20,968 nucleotides of DNA from Spirochaetales bacterium (GCA_028723145.1 JAQYFM010000020.1:1-20968), one strand, 5' to 3'; counted from the stretch's first letter, positions 1-8,496 are shown. The notes: generated by a model not told the origin, from the letters alone. A program made the numbers and translations.

Positions 1-205
1 TTTGCTTAGAAAGGGTAGTAACAACTTCAACTGGTTCAGTTAAGCCACAAAGCTCATTAATGCATTGTGGCTTTTGAATAACACTAATATTCATATCCTC
101 CAAAAGCTTTCTTCTATTTTCACTTTGGGAGGCAAGAATAATTTTAGGAAAGAGCTTTTGAGCTTTTATGATAAGCTCTGGATCAATTTCAGGTTTAATA
201 AGCAT
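1..205 (-). CDS. maf: Maf-type nucleotide pyrophosphatase, N-terminal part (cut by window edge)
   Basis: The first 68 codons of a minus-strand gene that runs out of the window. The reading MLIKPEIDPELI... contains ILASQSENRRKLLEDMNI, which matches the Maf/YhdE N-terminal signature (ILAS-x-S-x-x-RR-x-x-LL), followed by a TEPVEVVTTLSKQ stretch like the E-x-P-x-x-x-V-x-x-LA-x-x-K segment of the family. Maf proteins hydrolyse non-canonical or modified nucleoside triphosphates (dTTP/UTP or m7GTP types) in the cytoplasm. The usual S-x-R/P-R is S-E-N-R-R here. The ATG shares one base with the TAA of the upstream ABC-F gene (TAATG), so translation is probably coupled to it. Catalytic residues lie beyond the edge, so the subtype cannot be told. 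Confidence 0.75.
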   Translation of the reverse strand, partial: MLIKPEIDPELIIKAQKLFPKIILASQSENRRKLLEDMNISVIQKPQCINELCGLTEPVEVVTTLSKQ

Positions 206-2145
206 TAAAGATTCTCCTTTAAACTTTCAACCTCTTCAGAGAGCATAAACCACATTTCTTCCTTTTGGTTTAATAAAGCTTCTTTTTCTTCCTTTTCCTT
301 TACAATCTTTGTAATTTTATCAGGGTTTGAATAAATAGTAGGATCTGCCATCTTTTCATCTAAAACAGCAATTTCTGCTCTAAGTTTATCACAAGAAGAA
401 AGAAGTTCATCACACTCCTTTTCCTTCTTTTGAAGCATATTCCTCTTAGCCTTCATCTCTTGATGCGATAGCACCTTGTTTTCAACAATTGCTTCTTGGC
501 TTGGAGCTTTTTTATCACTATTTAAGAATTTAGCTTCTTTTTCTTCAAGTTTATATGCAAAATAGTCGTAATCGCCTTCAAAGAATTCAGGCTTATCGTC
601 GCTTAAATACAGAATTTTAGTAGCTAAGTTTTTGATAAAGTGAGTATCGTGGCTTACAAAGATTACTGTACCATCATAAGCTTTAATTGCTTCAAGAAGC
701 ATTTCTTTTGCATTGATATCAAGGTGGTTAGTAGGTTCATCAAGTAGAAGTAAATTACATGGATGAAGTAATATTTTTAATAGTGATAGTCTTGATTTTT
801 CTCCTCCAGATAATACTCCAACCTTTTTAAATACGTCATCGCCATTAAATAAGAATGCTCCCAAAAGAGACCTTAATCTTGGTATATCCTTTGTATCAGC
901 TATACTTTCAACTTCTTCTAATACCGTATTACTATCAGTTAAAGTTTTTTCATTATCTTGAGCAAAATAACCCTTCTTAACTCCAGAACCATCTCTGACA
1001 ACACCTGTAAAAGCAGGATCAACAGAGGCAAGAATTCTAAGTAAAGTTGATTTACCTTCACCATTTCTTCCAGTAATAGCTAAACGTTCCTTTTTTCTAA
1101 CAACAAAGGAAAAATCATCAAAGATAACATTATCCCCATATGCCTTATGAAGGTTTTCAACAACTAAAACATCGTTTCCACTATGAGGTGCTTGAGGAAA
1201 AGAAAATGAAAGCTTTTTAAGGTGGTCAGGAATTTCAATTAACTCAGTTTTTTCTAAGCTCTTAATCCTTGATTGAACTTGTTTTGCTTTAGTAGCCTTA
1301 TATCTAAAGCGTTCTATAAACTCCTCTGTCTTTTCAATTTCAGCTTGTTGCATTTCATATGCTTTTTCAAGTTGGGCAATTTCTTCTTCTCTTTGCTTTA
1401 GGTATGAGGTGTAGTTTCCACTATACTTAGTTAATTTACCTTTAAATAACTCATAAACAGTATTTACTGTATCATCTAGAAATCCTTGATCGTGGCTAAC
1501 AAGTATAACACCACCATCAAAAGATTTTAAATAGTTCTTAAGCCATACCATTGCTTCGATATCAAGGTAGTTAGTAGGTTCGTCAAGAAGTAAAATATCT
1601 GGGTTTTCAATTAGTATTCTTGCAAGAGCAATTCTCATTTGCCAACCACCAGAGAAGGTGGAAGAAGGGCTAGTCATATCACTCATCTTAAAGCCAAGAC
1701 CTTGTAGAATTTGCTCGATACGACTCTTTCTATGGTAGTATCCAACATCATCTAAAAGCTCAGAGATTTCATTCATCCTGCTTAATAAATGAGAATATTT
1801 ATCTTTTTGTGTTATGTTTTCTAAGCTTTTTCCTATTTCCTCATATTCATCAACTAAGCTTTTAAATCTATCATAGCCTTCCTCAGCAACTTCATAAACA
1901 CTTTTTTCAGGTAGTACTATATCTGATTGTGGAAGATAACTTACGGTAATACCTTTTGTCTTTGAAATCTTAATATCATCGGCTGGAAGGATTCCTGTTA
2001 TTACCTTTAATAGAGTAGACTTACCACAGCCATTTGCACCTGCAAGGGCTGCTCTGGTTTTTTGATCAATTGTGAAGCTAACATCGCTTAGTATCTTCCT
2101 GTCTGCAAAGTTTAGACAGGCATTTTGAATTTGCATAGTAAACAT
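205..2145 (-). CDS. ABC-F family ATPase (Uup/YdiF/EttA-like)
   Basis: A 646-residue soluble protein with two ABC cassettes and no membrane segments, the ABC-F layout. Cassette 1 has Walker A GANGCGKST (residues 36-44), signature FSGGW (near 165) and Walker B ILLLDEPTNYLD (near 186-196). A charged helical linker follows (about 240-295; the P-site tRNA-interaction motif in this family). Cassette 2 has Walker A GRNGEGKST (near 357), signature LSGGEKSR (near 447) and LLLLDEPTNHLD (near 467). A lysine/glutamate-rich coiled coil closes the protein (about 555-646), as in Uup and YdiF. Members act on the ribosome E site; resistance, quality-control and Uup roles cannot be separated from sequence. ATGs at 2145 and 2136 are both possible; neither has a Shine-Dalgarno sequence, and the second gives the more typical family start MQIQNACLNF. 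It is followed by maf with one base of overlap and is divergent from aroDE. Confidence 0.9.
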   Translation of the reverse strand: MFTMQIQNACLNFADRKILSDVSFTIDQKTRAALAGANGCGKSTLLKVITGILPADDIKISKTKGITVSYLPQSDIVLPEKSVYEVAEEGYDRFKSLVDEYEEIGKSLENITQKDKYSHLLSRMNEISELLDDVGYYHRKSRIEQILQGLGFKMSDMTSPSSTFSGGWQMRIALARILIENPDILLLDEPTNYLDIEAMVWLKNYLKSFDGGVILVSHDQGFLDDTVNTVYELFKGKLTKYSGNYTSYLKQREEEIAQLEKAYEMQQAEIEKTEEFIERFRYKATKAKQVQSRIKSLEKTELIEIPDHLKKLSFSFPQAPHSGNDVLVVENLHKAYGDNVIFDDFSFVVRKKERLAITGRNGEGKSTLLRILASVDPAFTGVVRDGSGVKKGYFAQDNEKTLTDSNTVLEEVESIADTKDIPRLRSLLGAFLFNGDDVFKKVGVLSGGEKSRLSLLKILLHPCNLLLLDEPTNHLDINAKEMLLEAIKAYDGTVIFVSHDTHFIKNLATKILYLSDDKPEFFEGDYDYFAYKLEEKEAKFLNSDKKAPSQEAIVENKVLSHQEMKAKRNMLQKKEKECDELLSSCDKLRAEIAVLDEKMADPTIYSNPDKITKIVKEKEEKEALLNQKEEMWFMLSEEVESLKENL

Positions 2146-2152
2146 GTGTTAT

Positions 2153-2181
2153 AGGATACAAAAGATGAGCAAAAGCTACAA
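2153..2181 (-). promoter_or_regulatory. Putative promoter of the ABC-F gene, leaderless type
   Basis: On the minus strand TTGTAG (2176-2181), a 17-base spacer and TATCCT (2153-2158) are followed after 7 bases by ATG at 2145. The hexamers are poor matches to consensus, but the geometry repeats at several genes in this window that also lack a Shine-Dalgarno sequence. Confidence 0.3.
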
Positions 2182-2190
2182 GGAGAACAA

Positions 2191-2232
2191 ATGTCGAATA
2201 TAAATTGCATAATATTGCAGTTTTTTGCATAA
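2191..2232 (+). CDS. Possible 13-codon leader ORF upstream of aroDE
   Basis: A perfect Shine-Dalgarno AAGGAG (2180-2185) sits 5 bases before an ATG opening MSNINCIILQFFA and ending at TAA, 43 bases before aroDE. It ends with two Phe codons. Aromatic leader peptides control some aromatic pathway operons, but I see no terminator/antiterminator pair between it and aroDE. A possible promoter is TTGAAT (2125-2130)-18-TTATAG (2149-2154). If aroDE instead starts from the -10 at 2238 this ORF is not transcribed. It may be chance. Confidence 0.2.
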   Translation: MSNINCIILQFFA

Positions 2233-2243
2233 ACATATAAAAT
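2215..2243 (+). promoter_or_regulatory. Putative aroDE promoter
   Basis: TTGCAG (2215-2220), 17 bases and TAAAAT (2238-2243). The 12-mer ATATAAAATAAC around the -10 (2235-2246) occurs identically at 10785-10796, before the ACT-domain gene, supporting a real promoter element. The aroDE Shine-Dalgarno GGAG (2261-2264) lies 11 bases before ATG, rather far. Confidence 0.4.
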
Positions 2244-2275
2244 AACCAATACCCATTATAGGAGATTATTTATTA

Positions 2276-3712
2276 ATGATTTGTCTTACCCTGTCTGATA
2301 GTACTCTAAATGAGTGCGTGAAAACGACTGAAAAGAATTCTAAGTGGATTGATGCAGTAGAGCTAAGGCTTGATTTTCTTACTAAAGAGGATAGAGATAA
2401 GGCATATTTATTCCCTAATATGGTAAATGTTCCTGTTATTTGTACCCACAGAAGAACACAAGATGGTGGCAAATTTACTGGAAGTGAAAAGCAACGTAAG
2501 GCAGAGATTATCAAAGCATTAGATGGTAATTTTTCTTATGTTGATATAGAAGATGATATTAAAAAGTGTGAAATTGATGAAAAAGCTAAGGAGAGAGGAA
2601 TAAAGATTATTCGCTCCTTTCATGATTTTTCAGGTATTCCTAACGATATTTATTCACGTGTTATTACACTTAAAAAGAGGGGTGATATAGCAAAAATTGC
2701 AGTAACACCTCAAGGTATATTAGATACTATCACCCTATTTAATGCCGAAAAAGAATTAAAGGATATTCCAAAGATTATTATCGGTATGGGCCCATATGGT
2801 GTTGCAACAAGAATTCTTTATAGAAGAATGGGGTCTATATTAACTTTTGCTTCTGATAACCAAGCGGCTCCTGGACAATTGAAGGCTAAGGATCTAAAAG
2901 AACTATATCATGCCGATGAAGTAAATGATAAAACTGCAATATATGGTATTATTGGAAACCCAGTAAATCATTCTGCATCGCCATTAATTCATAATCCAGG
3001 CTTTAGAGCAATTCACTACAATGCAATATACGTTCCATTTTTAGTTGATAACGCAAGAGCTTTCTTTGCCCTTGCAGAGAACTTACAAATGAGGGGTTTT
3101 TCTGTAACAGTTCCACATAAAGTTGAAGTACTTTCATATCTTGGTAATATTACAAGAGAAGTTAAGCAAATTGGGGCATGTAATACAGTAGTTAGAACTC
3201 CAGGACTTTGGAAGGGGATGAATACCGATTACTATGGCTTTTTAATTCCAATTTTACCTGATATTGAGAAAGGAAGAATTAAGAATGCGCTTGTAATTGG
3301 TGCGGGTGGTGCCAGCTATGCTATTGTATGGGCATTAAGAAACTGGGGCGTAAAGGTTACTATTTTAAATAGAACCCTTTCTCATGCTGAGAAAATTGCA
3401 AAAATAAATATTTGTGCATTCGATAAACTTGAGAATGCTAAGGCCTATGAAGGACAGGTAGACTTAATAGTTCAAACTACATCAGTAGGTCTTTCTACCT
3501 TTGAAAGTCCAATAGAAGGTTTTAAATTTACAGGTAAAGAAATTGCTTACGATATTGTCTATAAGCCTCATATGACAAAGTTCTTAACAGATGCAAAGGC
3601 AGCGGGCTGTAAACTTCACTTTGGAGATGAAATGCTCCTTGAGCAGGGAAAGCTACAGTTTGAAGCATTTACCGGCTACCACTACCCAAAGAATGTTAAG
3701 CCTGAGATTTAA
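2276..3712 (+). CDS. aroDE: Bifunctional type I 3-dehydroquinate dehydratase / shikimate dehydrogenase
   Basis: A 478-residue fusion carrying out shikimate pathway steps 3 and 4: dehydration of 3-dehydroquinate, then NADPH reduction of 3-dehydroshikimate to shikimate. Residues 1-210 are a class I dehydroquinase: ELRLD (29-33), general base His116 in HDF, Schiff-base Lys140 in AKIAVTP, and the APGQ end motif (198-201). Residues 221-470 are shikimate dehydrogenase: shikimate-binding NHSASP (231-236), catalytic Lys282 in VTVPHK, NTD with Asp318, the Rossmann loop GAGGAS (342-347), NRT (365-367) whose Arg suggests NADP, and the closing GDEMLLEQGKLQFEAFTG. All catalytic residues are present in both halves. 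The same fusion is known from plants and Chlamydia. The gene stands alone on the plus strand and converges on the operon holding aroK and aroC; its TAA overlaps the stop of the opposing gene. Confidence 0.95.
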   Translation: MICLTLSDSTLNECVKTTEKNSKWIDAVELRLDFLTKEDRDKAYLFPNMVNVPVICTHRRTQDGGKFTGSEKQRKAEIIKALDGNFSYVDIEDDIKKCEIDEKAKERGIKIIRSFHDFSGIPNDIYSRVITLKKRGDIAKIAVTPQGILDTITLFNAEKELKDIPKIIIGMGPYGVATRILYRRMGSILTFASDNQAAPGQLKAKDLKELYHADEVNDKTAIYGIIGNPVNHSASPLIHNPGFRAIHYNAIYVPFLVDNARAFFALAENLQMRGFSVTVPHKVEVLSYLGNITREVKQIGACNTVVRTPGLWKGMNTDYYGFLIPILPDIEKGRIKNALVIGAGGASYAIVWALRNWGVKVTILNRTLSHAEKIAKINICAFDKLENAKAYEGQVDLIVQTTSVGLSTFESPIEGFKFTGKEIAYDIVYKPHMTKFLTDAKAAGCKLHFGDEMLLEQGKLQFEAFTGYHYPKNVKPEI

Positions 3713-3721
3713 TAAATCTCA
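3703..3721. repeat. Perfect palindrome spanning two opposing stop codons
   Basis: TGAGATTT-AAT-AAATCTCA is an 8-bp stem with a 3-base loop. It contains the TAA of aroDE (3710-3712) and the TAA of the opposing gene (3709-3711). It is the only hairpin at this tail-to-tail junction and could end both transcripts, but neither side carries a run of T typical of an intrinsic terminator. Confidence 0.5.
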
Positions 3722-5283
3722 CTTACTTTAAATATTTTATCAACCATAACCTGTCTTTTTGTTCCATCTTTTAAAAGACAGGTAAGGAATGTTTGGTTCA
3801 TCTCTAAAGGAAGAGCTACAAAGTTTTCATCTTTAAGCTTTAAATTGAGAAATCTAATACCACACATAGCATTTAGATATGTAATCTTTTTTTGATAATC
3901 AAGAGCCCATATCGATTCAAGCATTAAGTTTAAGCTTTTTAATCTGGCTTGAGACTTAGTTAAAATCCTTTCATTATCAATTAAGGTTGATAATTCATTT
4001 GAGGAAATAGCTTTTAGTTCATCTTTATAATTTTCATTATAAGGAATATCCCTTAAACCAAATGTTAAGATATCTTCTTCTTGAAGTCTTTCAAGTTGTA
4101 ACTCTTTATCAGCTTCTCCTTCTGATTCAAAAGTAACATTCTTTTGGCTAAGCATATCAAAGCCACTTCTCTTTAATACTTCAATTACCTTTCTATTTCT
4201 CTTTAAAATAAACGAGTATGTTCCAACTTTTTTAATAATTAAGGGCTTTAAATCATCAATTGCTTCAATCATGGCTGCCTGTTGTCTTGAAGTTTCAAGA
4301 TATAGACAATCGGTGAGCTGAGTTAATTCATATTCTTCTTTCCAGCCAATTAAGCGAGAGAAGAGTACCGAATTGTTAATACCTAAGTTCTTTAAGTGAT
4401 TAATAATTGTTTGATCAGAGTAGCCACTATCAAAAGCAGAGCAAATTGACTCTTTTGTTATTTTATACACACATATTCTATCAACAGTAATTGGTTTCGC
4501 AATCTTCCAAATTAAATCATCCTCAATTGAACTTTGAAAATATACTAATAATTCTCCTGTAATTGTATATTCAGCTTTCTCACCCAATGGTAGAAGAGAA
4601 AAAGATAAATCAGAGGTTTTTAGTTGGGAGACTTGGAACTCCTTTATTGACATATTTGGAGAGAGTAGGTGGTATGCTAATTCAATTTGTGAAAGTTTTA
4701 AAAGCTTTTCTGCCTTTTCTCTATTAAGCTTTTGGTCAACTATTAGCTCATCTTTTTCAACCATTTCTTTAAAATGGGTAATTAAAATAGAAAGTTTTTC
4801 TTCATTAATTGATGTAAAGATTTCGCTTAATCTAGCAAGGACACCTTTACCACTTACAGTTGGCTTAACATCTTTTGAGGCAAGAAGGGCAAACATTGCT
4901 CTTATAAAGCTTTTAATATTTATCCTATCTTCGCTTTCTTCATATAAGCCCTTAGCACAGTTAAGCTTTCTTTCTATTTCAGGAATAACTCCTTTATCAT
5001 CTCCAACTAAGTAAAAGTCATAAAGCTTTTCATTATTCCTTGGGATAGAAACATCTTGTTTCAAGCTTTTTGAGAGTAGTAAATCATATTCAGCATCATT
5101 TAAAGCACTAATTAAATCTTTAATATTTTCTTCATCGTGGTAGAACGCTGAAATTATTTTTGTTACTCTTTCAAGAGGTAAAGAACTATCTTTAGCTTTA
5201 TAAAGTACTTCATAGCGATAGCGAAGTTGTCTTTCATTTAATTGCTCTAACCAAGTATCAGAGTTCTGGACTTTCGATTTCAT
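3709..5283 (-). CDS. Helicase-associated protein, partner of the XPB-like helicase
   Basis: A 524-residue protein without signal peptide or clear membrane segments. I recognise no enzymatic motif. Residues about 300-385 (ELTQLTDCLYLETSRQ ... LIIKKVGTYSFILKRNRKVIEVLKRSGFDML) resemble the XPB/Ssl2 N-terminal type of domain, and the last 60 residues (ITYLNAMCGIRFLNL ... LKDGTKRQVMVDKIFKVSEI) look WYL-like; both are judged by eye. The start lies 26 bases inside the helicase gene, so the two are translationally coupled and probably act together. Actinobacteria carry a comparable XPB-like gene beside a gene for a helicase-associated protein, and archaeal XPB pairs with the Bax1 nuclease; this protein does not look like Bax1. 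A role in nucleotide excision repair or DNA unwinding is inferred from the neighbour only. Confidence 0.65.
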   Translation of the reverse strand: MKSKVQNSDTWLEQLNERQLRYRYEVLYKAKDSSLPLERVTKIISAFYHDEENIKDLISALNDAEYDLLLSKSLKQDVSIPRNNEKLYDFYLVGDDKGVIPEIERKLNCAKGLYEESEDRINIKSFIRAMFALLASKDVKPTVSGKGVLARLSEIFTSINEEKLSILITHFKEMVEKDELIVDQKLNREKAEKLLKLSQIELAYHLLSPNMSIKEFQVSQLKTSDLSFSLLPLGEKAEYTITGELLVYFQSSIEDDLIWKIAKPITVDRICVYKITKESICSAFDSGYSDQTIINHLKNLGINNSVLFSRLIGWKEEYELTQLTDCLYLETSRQQAAMIEAIDDLKPLIIKKVGTYSFILKRNRKVIEVLKRSGFDMLSQKNVTFESEGEADKELQLERLQEEDILTFGLRDIPYNENYKDELKAISSNELSTLIDNERILTKSQARLKSLNLMLESIWALDYQKKITYLNAMCGIRFLNLKLKDENFVALPLEMNQTFLTCLLKDGTKRQVMVDKIFKVSEIY

Positions 5284-6922
5284 AACTATATCCTTGTTCA
5301 GCTAAGAACTTTTGTCTGTTTTGAGCAAAGTCCTCTTCTGATGTAAACTTTGTAACAATGGTATAAAAGTGGCTATCTCTATCTTTTGGTCTTAAAATTC
5401 TTCCAAGTCTTTGAGCTTCCTCCTGCCTTGAGCCAAATGAACCCGATAGCTGGATTGCAACTGAAGCATCTGGCAAATCGATAGCGTAGTTAGCAACCTT
5501 ACTAACGATTAATACTTTCTCTTTACCACTTCTAAATGCATCATATAGCTCATCACGTTTTTTATTTCCTGTAGATCCTGTAATCATTGGAAAGCCAAAA
5601 CGCTTTTTTACTTCTGCTAGTTGGTCAAGATATTGGGCAATAATTAAAACTCTATCATCTTTATGTTTTTCAAGTAGTAGCTTTAAGTACTCAAACTTCA
5701 TAGGGTTTTCAGCTGCAACACGATAGCGGCCAGCAGCACCCTTAGCCTTAACGTATTCAATAGCTGCATCCTCTGAAAGTGGAACTCTTATTTCATGACA
5801 ATATGCTGTTGCAATAAAACCTTGACGCTCTAAAACTGACCAAGGAGTATCATAACGCTTAGGGCCAACTAATGAAAAAACTTCAGCTTCTCTATGATCC
5901 TCTCTAACTAAGGTAGCAGTTAGACCAAGACGATACATAGATTGAATTTCCGCAGTTACCTTAAAGCAGGTAGCAGGAAGCATGTGAACCTCATCGTAGA
6001 TAACTAAGCCCCATGGATGATCTGTCATTAAAGAAAAGTGTTTATACTCATCATTTTCACCAGAGCGATAGATTAAAATCTGGTAAGTTGCAATAGTAAT
6101 AGGCTTTACTTCTTTTACTTCTCCAGAGTATTCACCGATCATATCTTCGCTAATTGTAGTTTTATCAAGGATTTCTCTTTTCCACTGGTGGACAGAGGTA
6201 ACATTCGGACAAAGTATTAAAGTGTGAGTTTTAAGTGCACAAAGGGTATGAATACCTACAACGGTCTTTCCTGATCCACAAGGAAGAATAATGTTTCCAT
6301 ATCCCTTTTGCATTTCAGTAGTTCCTAAAAATGCCTTTACTGCTTCATCTTGGTACTTTCTAACTTGAAAGCTCTTTCCTGAAAGAGCTGTTGTTCTCTC
6401 TTCAATTTCTAGTTTTTCACCTTTTTTTAGCGGAATTAAATCATCAATTGGAAAACCAAGCTTAATTAACTGAATTTTAATTTCACCCCTTTTATGCCAT
6501 GGAACTAAAAAGGAGTTTTCACTATATTGCTGCAAAATTGCCATGACAGGTTTAGATGAAGTAATTTGCGCTTTGAAAAGGTTGCCATTAACAGTTAATA
6601 GATAGTACTTTTCATCAAATGGAGTAAGTTTTATAGCACCATATCTATCAAGATTATCTTTAATAAAGAATAGTAGACTTTGAGGAATATCAAATCGAGA
6701 GTATTCTTGTAAGGTATTTACAATTTGCTCATATGTGTATCCCATTGCAGCCGCATTCCAAATACTAATTGATGAAACTTGGTAGGTGTGCATATGCTCA
6801 GGACTTTTAACAAGTTCGGCAAATGCAGAGAGTTTTCCCCTGACTTCCTCAGCAATAGGGGAGTGGACATCAAGAAGCATTGTTTTATCTGATTGTACAA
6901 ATAAAGGCTTATCTTGCATCAT
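5258..6922 (-). CDS. XPB/ERCC3-type DEAD/H DNA repair helicase
   Basis: A 554-residue superfamily 2 helicase. Residues 1-140 form an N-terminal domain of the XPB/Ssl2 type; 185-345 hold RecA domain 1 with QVRKYQ (186-191), Walker A PCGSGKT (214-220), DEVH box (310-313) and TAT motif III; RecA domain 2 ends in QRLGRILR (504-511). The RED triplet (340-342, in LTATLVRED) is a hallmark of XPB proteins, where it contributes to DNA unwinding. In eukaryotes and archaea XPB opens DNA in repair and transcription; bacterial copies occur sporadically, including in spirochaetes and mycobacteria. Two adjacent ATGs (6922, 6919) follow the Shine-Dalgarno GGAGAG. The start overlaps aroC by 14 bases and the end overlaps the partner gene by 26, so it is expressed with the aro operon. 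Confidence 0.92.
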   Translation of the reverse strand: MMQDKPLFVQSDKTMLLDVHSPIAEEVRGKLSAFAELVKSPEHMHTYQVSSISIWNAAAMGYTYEQIVNTLQEYSRFDIPQSLLFFIKDNLDRYGAIKLTPFDEKYYLLTVNGNLFKAQITSSKPVMAILQQYSENSFLVPWHKRGEIKIQLIKLGFPIDDLIPLKKGEKLEIEERTTALSGKSFQVRKYQDEAVKAFLGTTEMQKGYGNIILPCGSGKTVVGIHTLCALKTHTLILCPNVTSVHQWKREILDKTTISEDMIGEYSGEVKEVKPITIATYQILIYRSGENDEYKHFSLMTDHPWGLVIYDEVHMLPATCFKVTAEIQSMYRLGLTATLVREDHREAEVFSLVGPKRYDTPWSVLERQGFIATAYCHEIRVPLSEDAAIEYVKAKGAAGRYRVAAENPMKFEYLKLLLEKHKDDRVLIIAQYLDQLAEVKKRFGFPMITGSTGNKKRDELYDAFRSGKEKVLIVSKVANYAIDLPDASVAIQLSGSFGSRQEEAQRLGRILRPKDRDSHFYTIVTKFTSEEDFAQNRQKFLAEQGYSYEIESPEL

Positions 6923-7979
6923 AAGCTCTCCATACTAGGTATCTATCTGCTAGTACTAATGCTGTCATAGCTTCAACAACTACTACTGCACGAGGAACAA
7001 TACATGGGTCATGGCGACCTTTTATTGCAATTGTTACATCTTCATGGTTTTTATTAATTGTTTCCTGCTCTTTATAAATACTTGGAGTTGGCTTAAATGC
7101 AGCGCGGAAAACAATTTCATTTCCATTTGAAATTCCACCTAAAATTCCACCTGCATTATTACTTAGAAATGTAATTTCACCATTAACCATCTTCATTTGA
7201 TCATTGTTTTGGCTTCCATAGAGTTTTGCACTTTCAAAACCTTTACCAATTTCAAAACCCTTACATGCTCCAATTGATAAAATAGCATGGGCAAGGAGTG
7301 CATCAAGTTTATCAAAACAAGGATCTCCAAGACCTGCTATCATGCCATTAACATGGCATTCAATAACACCACCAATGCTATCTAAATCATCCTTTGCTTT
7401 CTTGATTAACTCTACCATCTTTGTTGAGATATCTTCATCAGGGCATGAGAGTTCATTATTAAAGTCATGATTAAAGTCTATGTTTTCTGCTTTAATATCT
7501 CCAATTTGGATAGTACCAGCTTTAATCTTTATTCCAACTTGGTTTAATAGTAGCTTTGCAACAGCACCTGCTGCAACTCTCATACTAGTTTCTCTTCCTG
7601 ATGATCTACCACCACCACGATAATCACGAACATTAAACTTTGCTTCATAGGTGTAGTCAGCATGACCTGGGCGATAAACATCTTTTATTTGAGAGTAATC
7701 ATGGCTCTTTTGAGAGGTGTTTTTGATAATAAGAGTAATAGGACACCCTGTAGTTACTCCTTCAAATACTCCAGAAATAACCTCAATCTCATCACCTTCA
7801 TTTCTAGCTGTGCCAAGAGTATTTCCTCCTGGTCTTCTTCTATTCATCTCACTTTGTATAAAATCTAGGTCGAAATTAATACCAGCAGGCATACCATCAA
7901 TGGTGACACCTAATGCTTTTCCATGTGATTCACCAAATGTTGTTACTTTAAAAAGCTCTCCAAATGAATTACCTGCCAT
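6909..7979 (-). CDS. aroC: Chorismate synthase
   Basis: A 356-residue enzyme that converts 5-enolpyruvylshikimate 3-phosphate to chorismate using reduced FMN. Family signatures are all visible: GESHG (16-20), NRRRPG (46-51), RPGHADYTYEAKF followed by RDYRGGGRSSGRET, GGILGGISNG, FKPTPSI, and RHDPCIVPRAVVVVEAMTALVLAD near the end. The length is normal. The start has an excellent Shine-Dalgarno (GGAGGAAAAATATG) inside the end of aroK, with 11 bases of overlap. It is the second shikimate gene of the operon and is followed by the XPB helicase with a 14-base overlap. Confidence 0.97.
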   Translation of the reverse strand: MAGNSFGELFKVTTFGESHGKALGVTIDGMPAGINFDLDFIQSEMNRRRPGGNTLGTARNEGDEIEVISGVFEGVTTGCPITLIIKNTSQKSHDYSQIKDVYRPGHADYTYEAKFNVRDYRGGGRSSGRETSMRVAAGAVAKLLLNQVGIKIKAGTIQIGDIKAENIDFNHDFNNELSCPDEDISTKMVELIKKAKDDLDSIGGVIECHVNGMIAGLGDPCFDKLDALLAHAILSIGACKGFEIGKGFESAKLYGSQNNDQMKMVNGEITFLSNNAGGILGGISNGNEIVFRAAFKPTPSIYKEQETINKNHEDVTIAIKGRHDPCIVPRAVVVVEAMTALVLADRYLVWRAYDAR

Positions 7980-8493
7980 ATTTTTCCTCCAGCTTACTTA
8001 AAATGAAGTTTAATGTTTGGTCTTTATCTGAATAAGGTCCGAGCTCAATTTCTAAATCGAGATAAGAACGATAGATTTTATCACGTCTTAAGAATAATTC
8101 ATGAAATGTTGCTCTTGGATTATCGGTATCTAAAAAAGGAGGAAGACCTTTTTGTTTAATCTTTTCAAATAAAAGTTCTTCAGGCCTTGAAAGGTAAATA
8201 AGCTTTCCATGTTCCTTCATTAATTCCATAACAGGTGTATTATCGCAAATACCCCCTCCTAGAGAGAGAACAAAGTCATCGTGAGAATTAATAAACTCAC
8301 TAACTGCCTTTCTTTCTTGAAGCAAGAATGCTTCTTTTCCAAACCTCTTATAGTATTCACGTACACTAAGTGGACTGATTAAATTTAAGATAAGATCATC
8401 GCTATCTGCCCAAGTTTTATTTCTTTCTTGAGCCACACGCTTTGCAAATGTTGTTTTACCGGAATGCTTCATTCCTGTGAAGAAAAAATTCAT
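7969..8493 (-). CDS. aroK: Shikimate kinase (divergent substrate site)
   Basis: A 174-residue P-loop kinase, the usual shikimate kinase length, predicted to phosphorylate shikimate. Walker A is GMKHSGKTT (7-15); the DSD segment (30-32) and GGG (79-81, in LSLGGGICDN) are conserved, as is an Arg pair at 136-137 before IYRSYLDL. Two expected arginines appear absent: the GxExFRxxE motif reads GKEAFLLQE (52-60) with Leu57 in place of Arg, and the lid motif RPLL reads LPPF (117-120). These arginines contact shikimate or ATP in characterised enzymes, so either this is a divergent shikimate kinase or it prefers another substrate. Its overlap with aroC argues for the shikimate role. The Shine-Dalgarno GGGAGA lies within a hairpin. 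Confidence 0.85.
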   Translation of the reverse strand: MNFFFTGMKHSGKTTFAKRVAQERNKTWADSDDLILNLISPLSVREYYKRFGKEAFLLQERKAVSEFINSHDDFVLSLGGGICDNTPVMELMKEHGKLIYLSRPEELLFEKIKQKGLPPFLDTDNPRATFHELFLRRDKIYRSYLDLEIELGPYSDKDQTLNFILSKLEEKYGR

Positions 8494-8496
8494 AAG

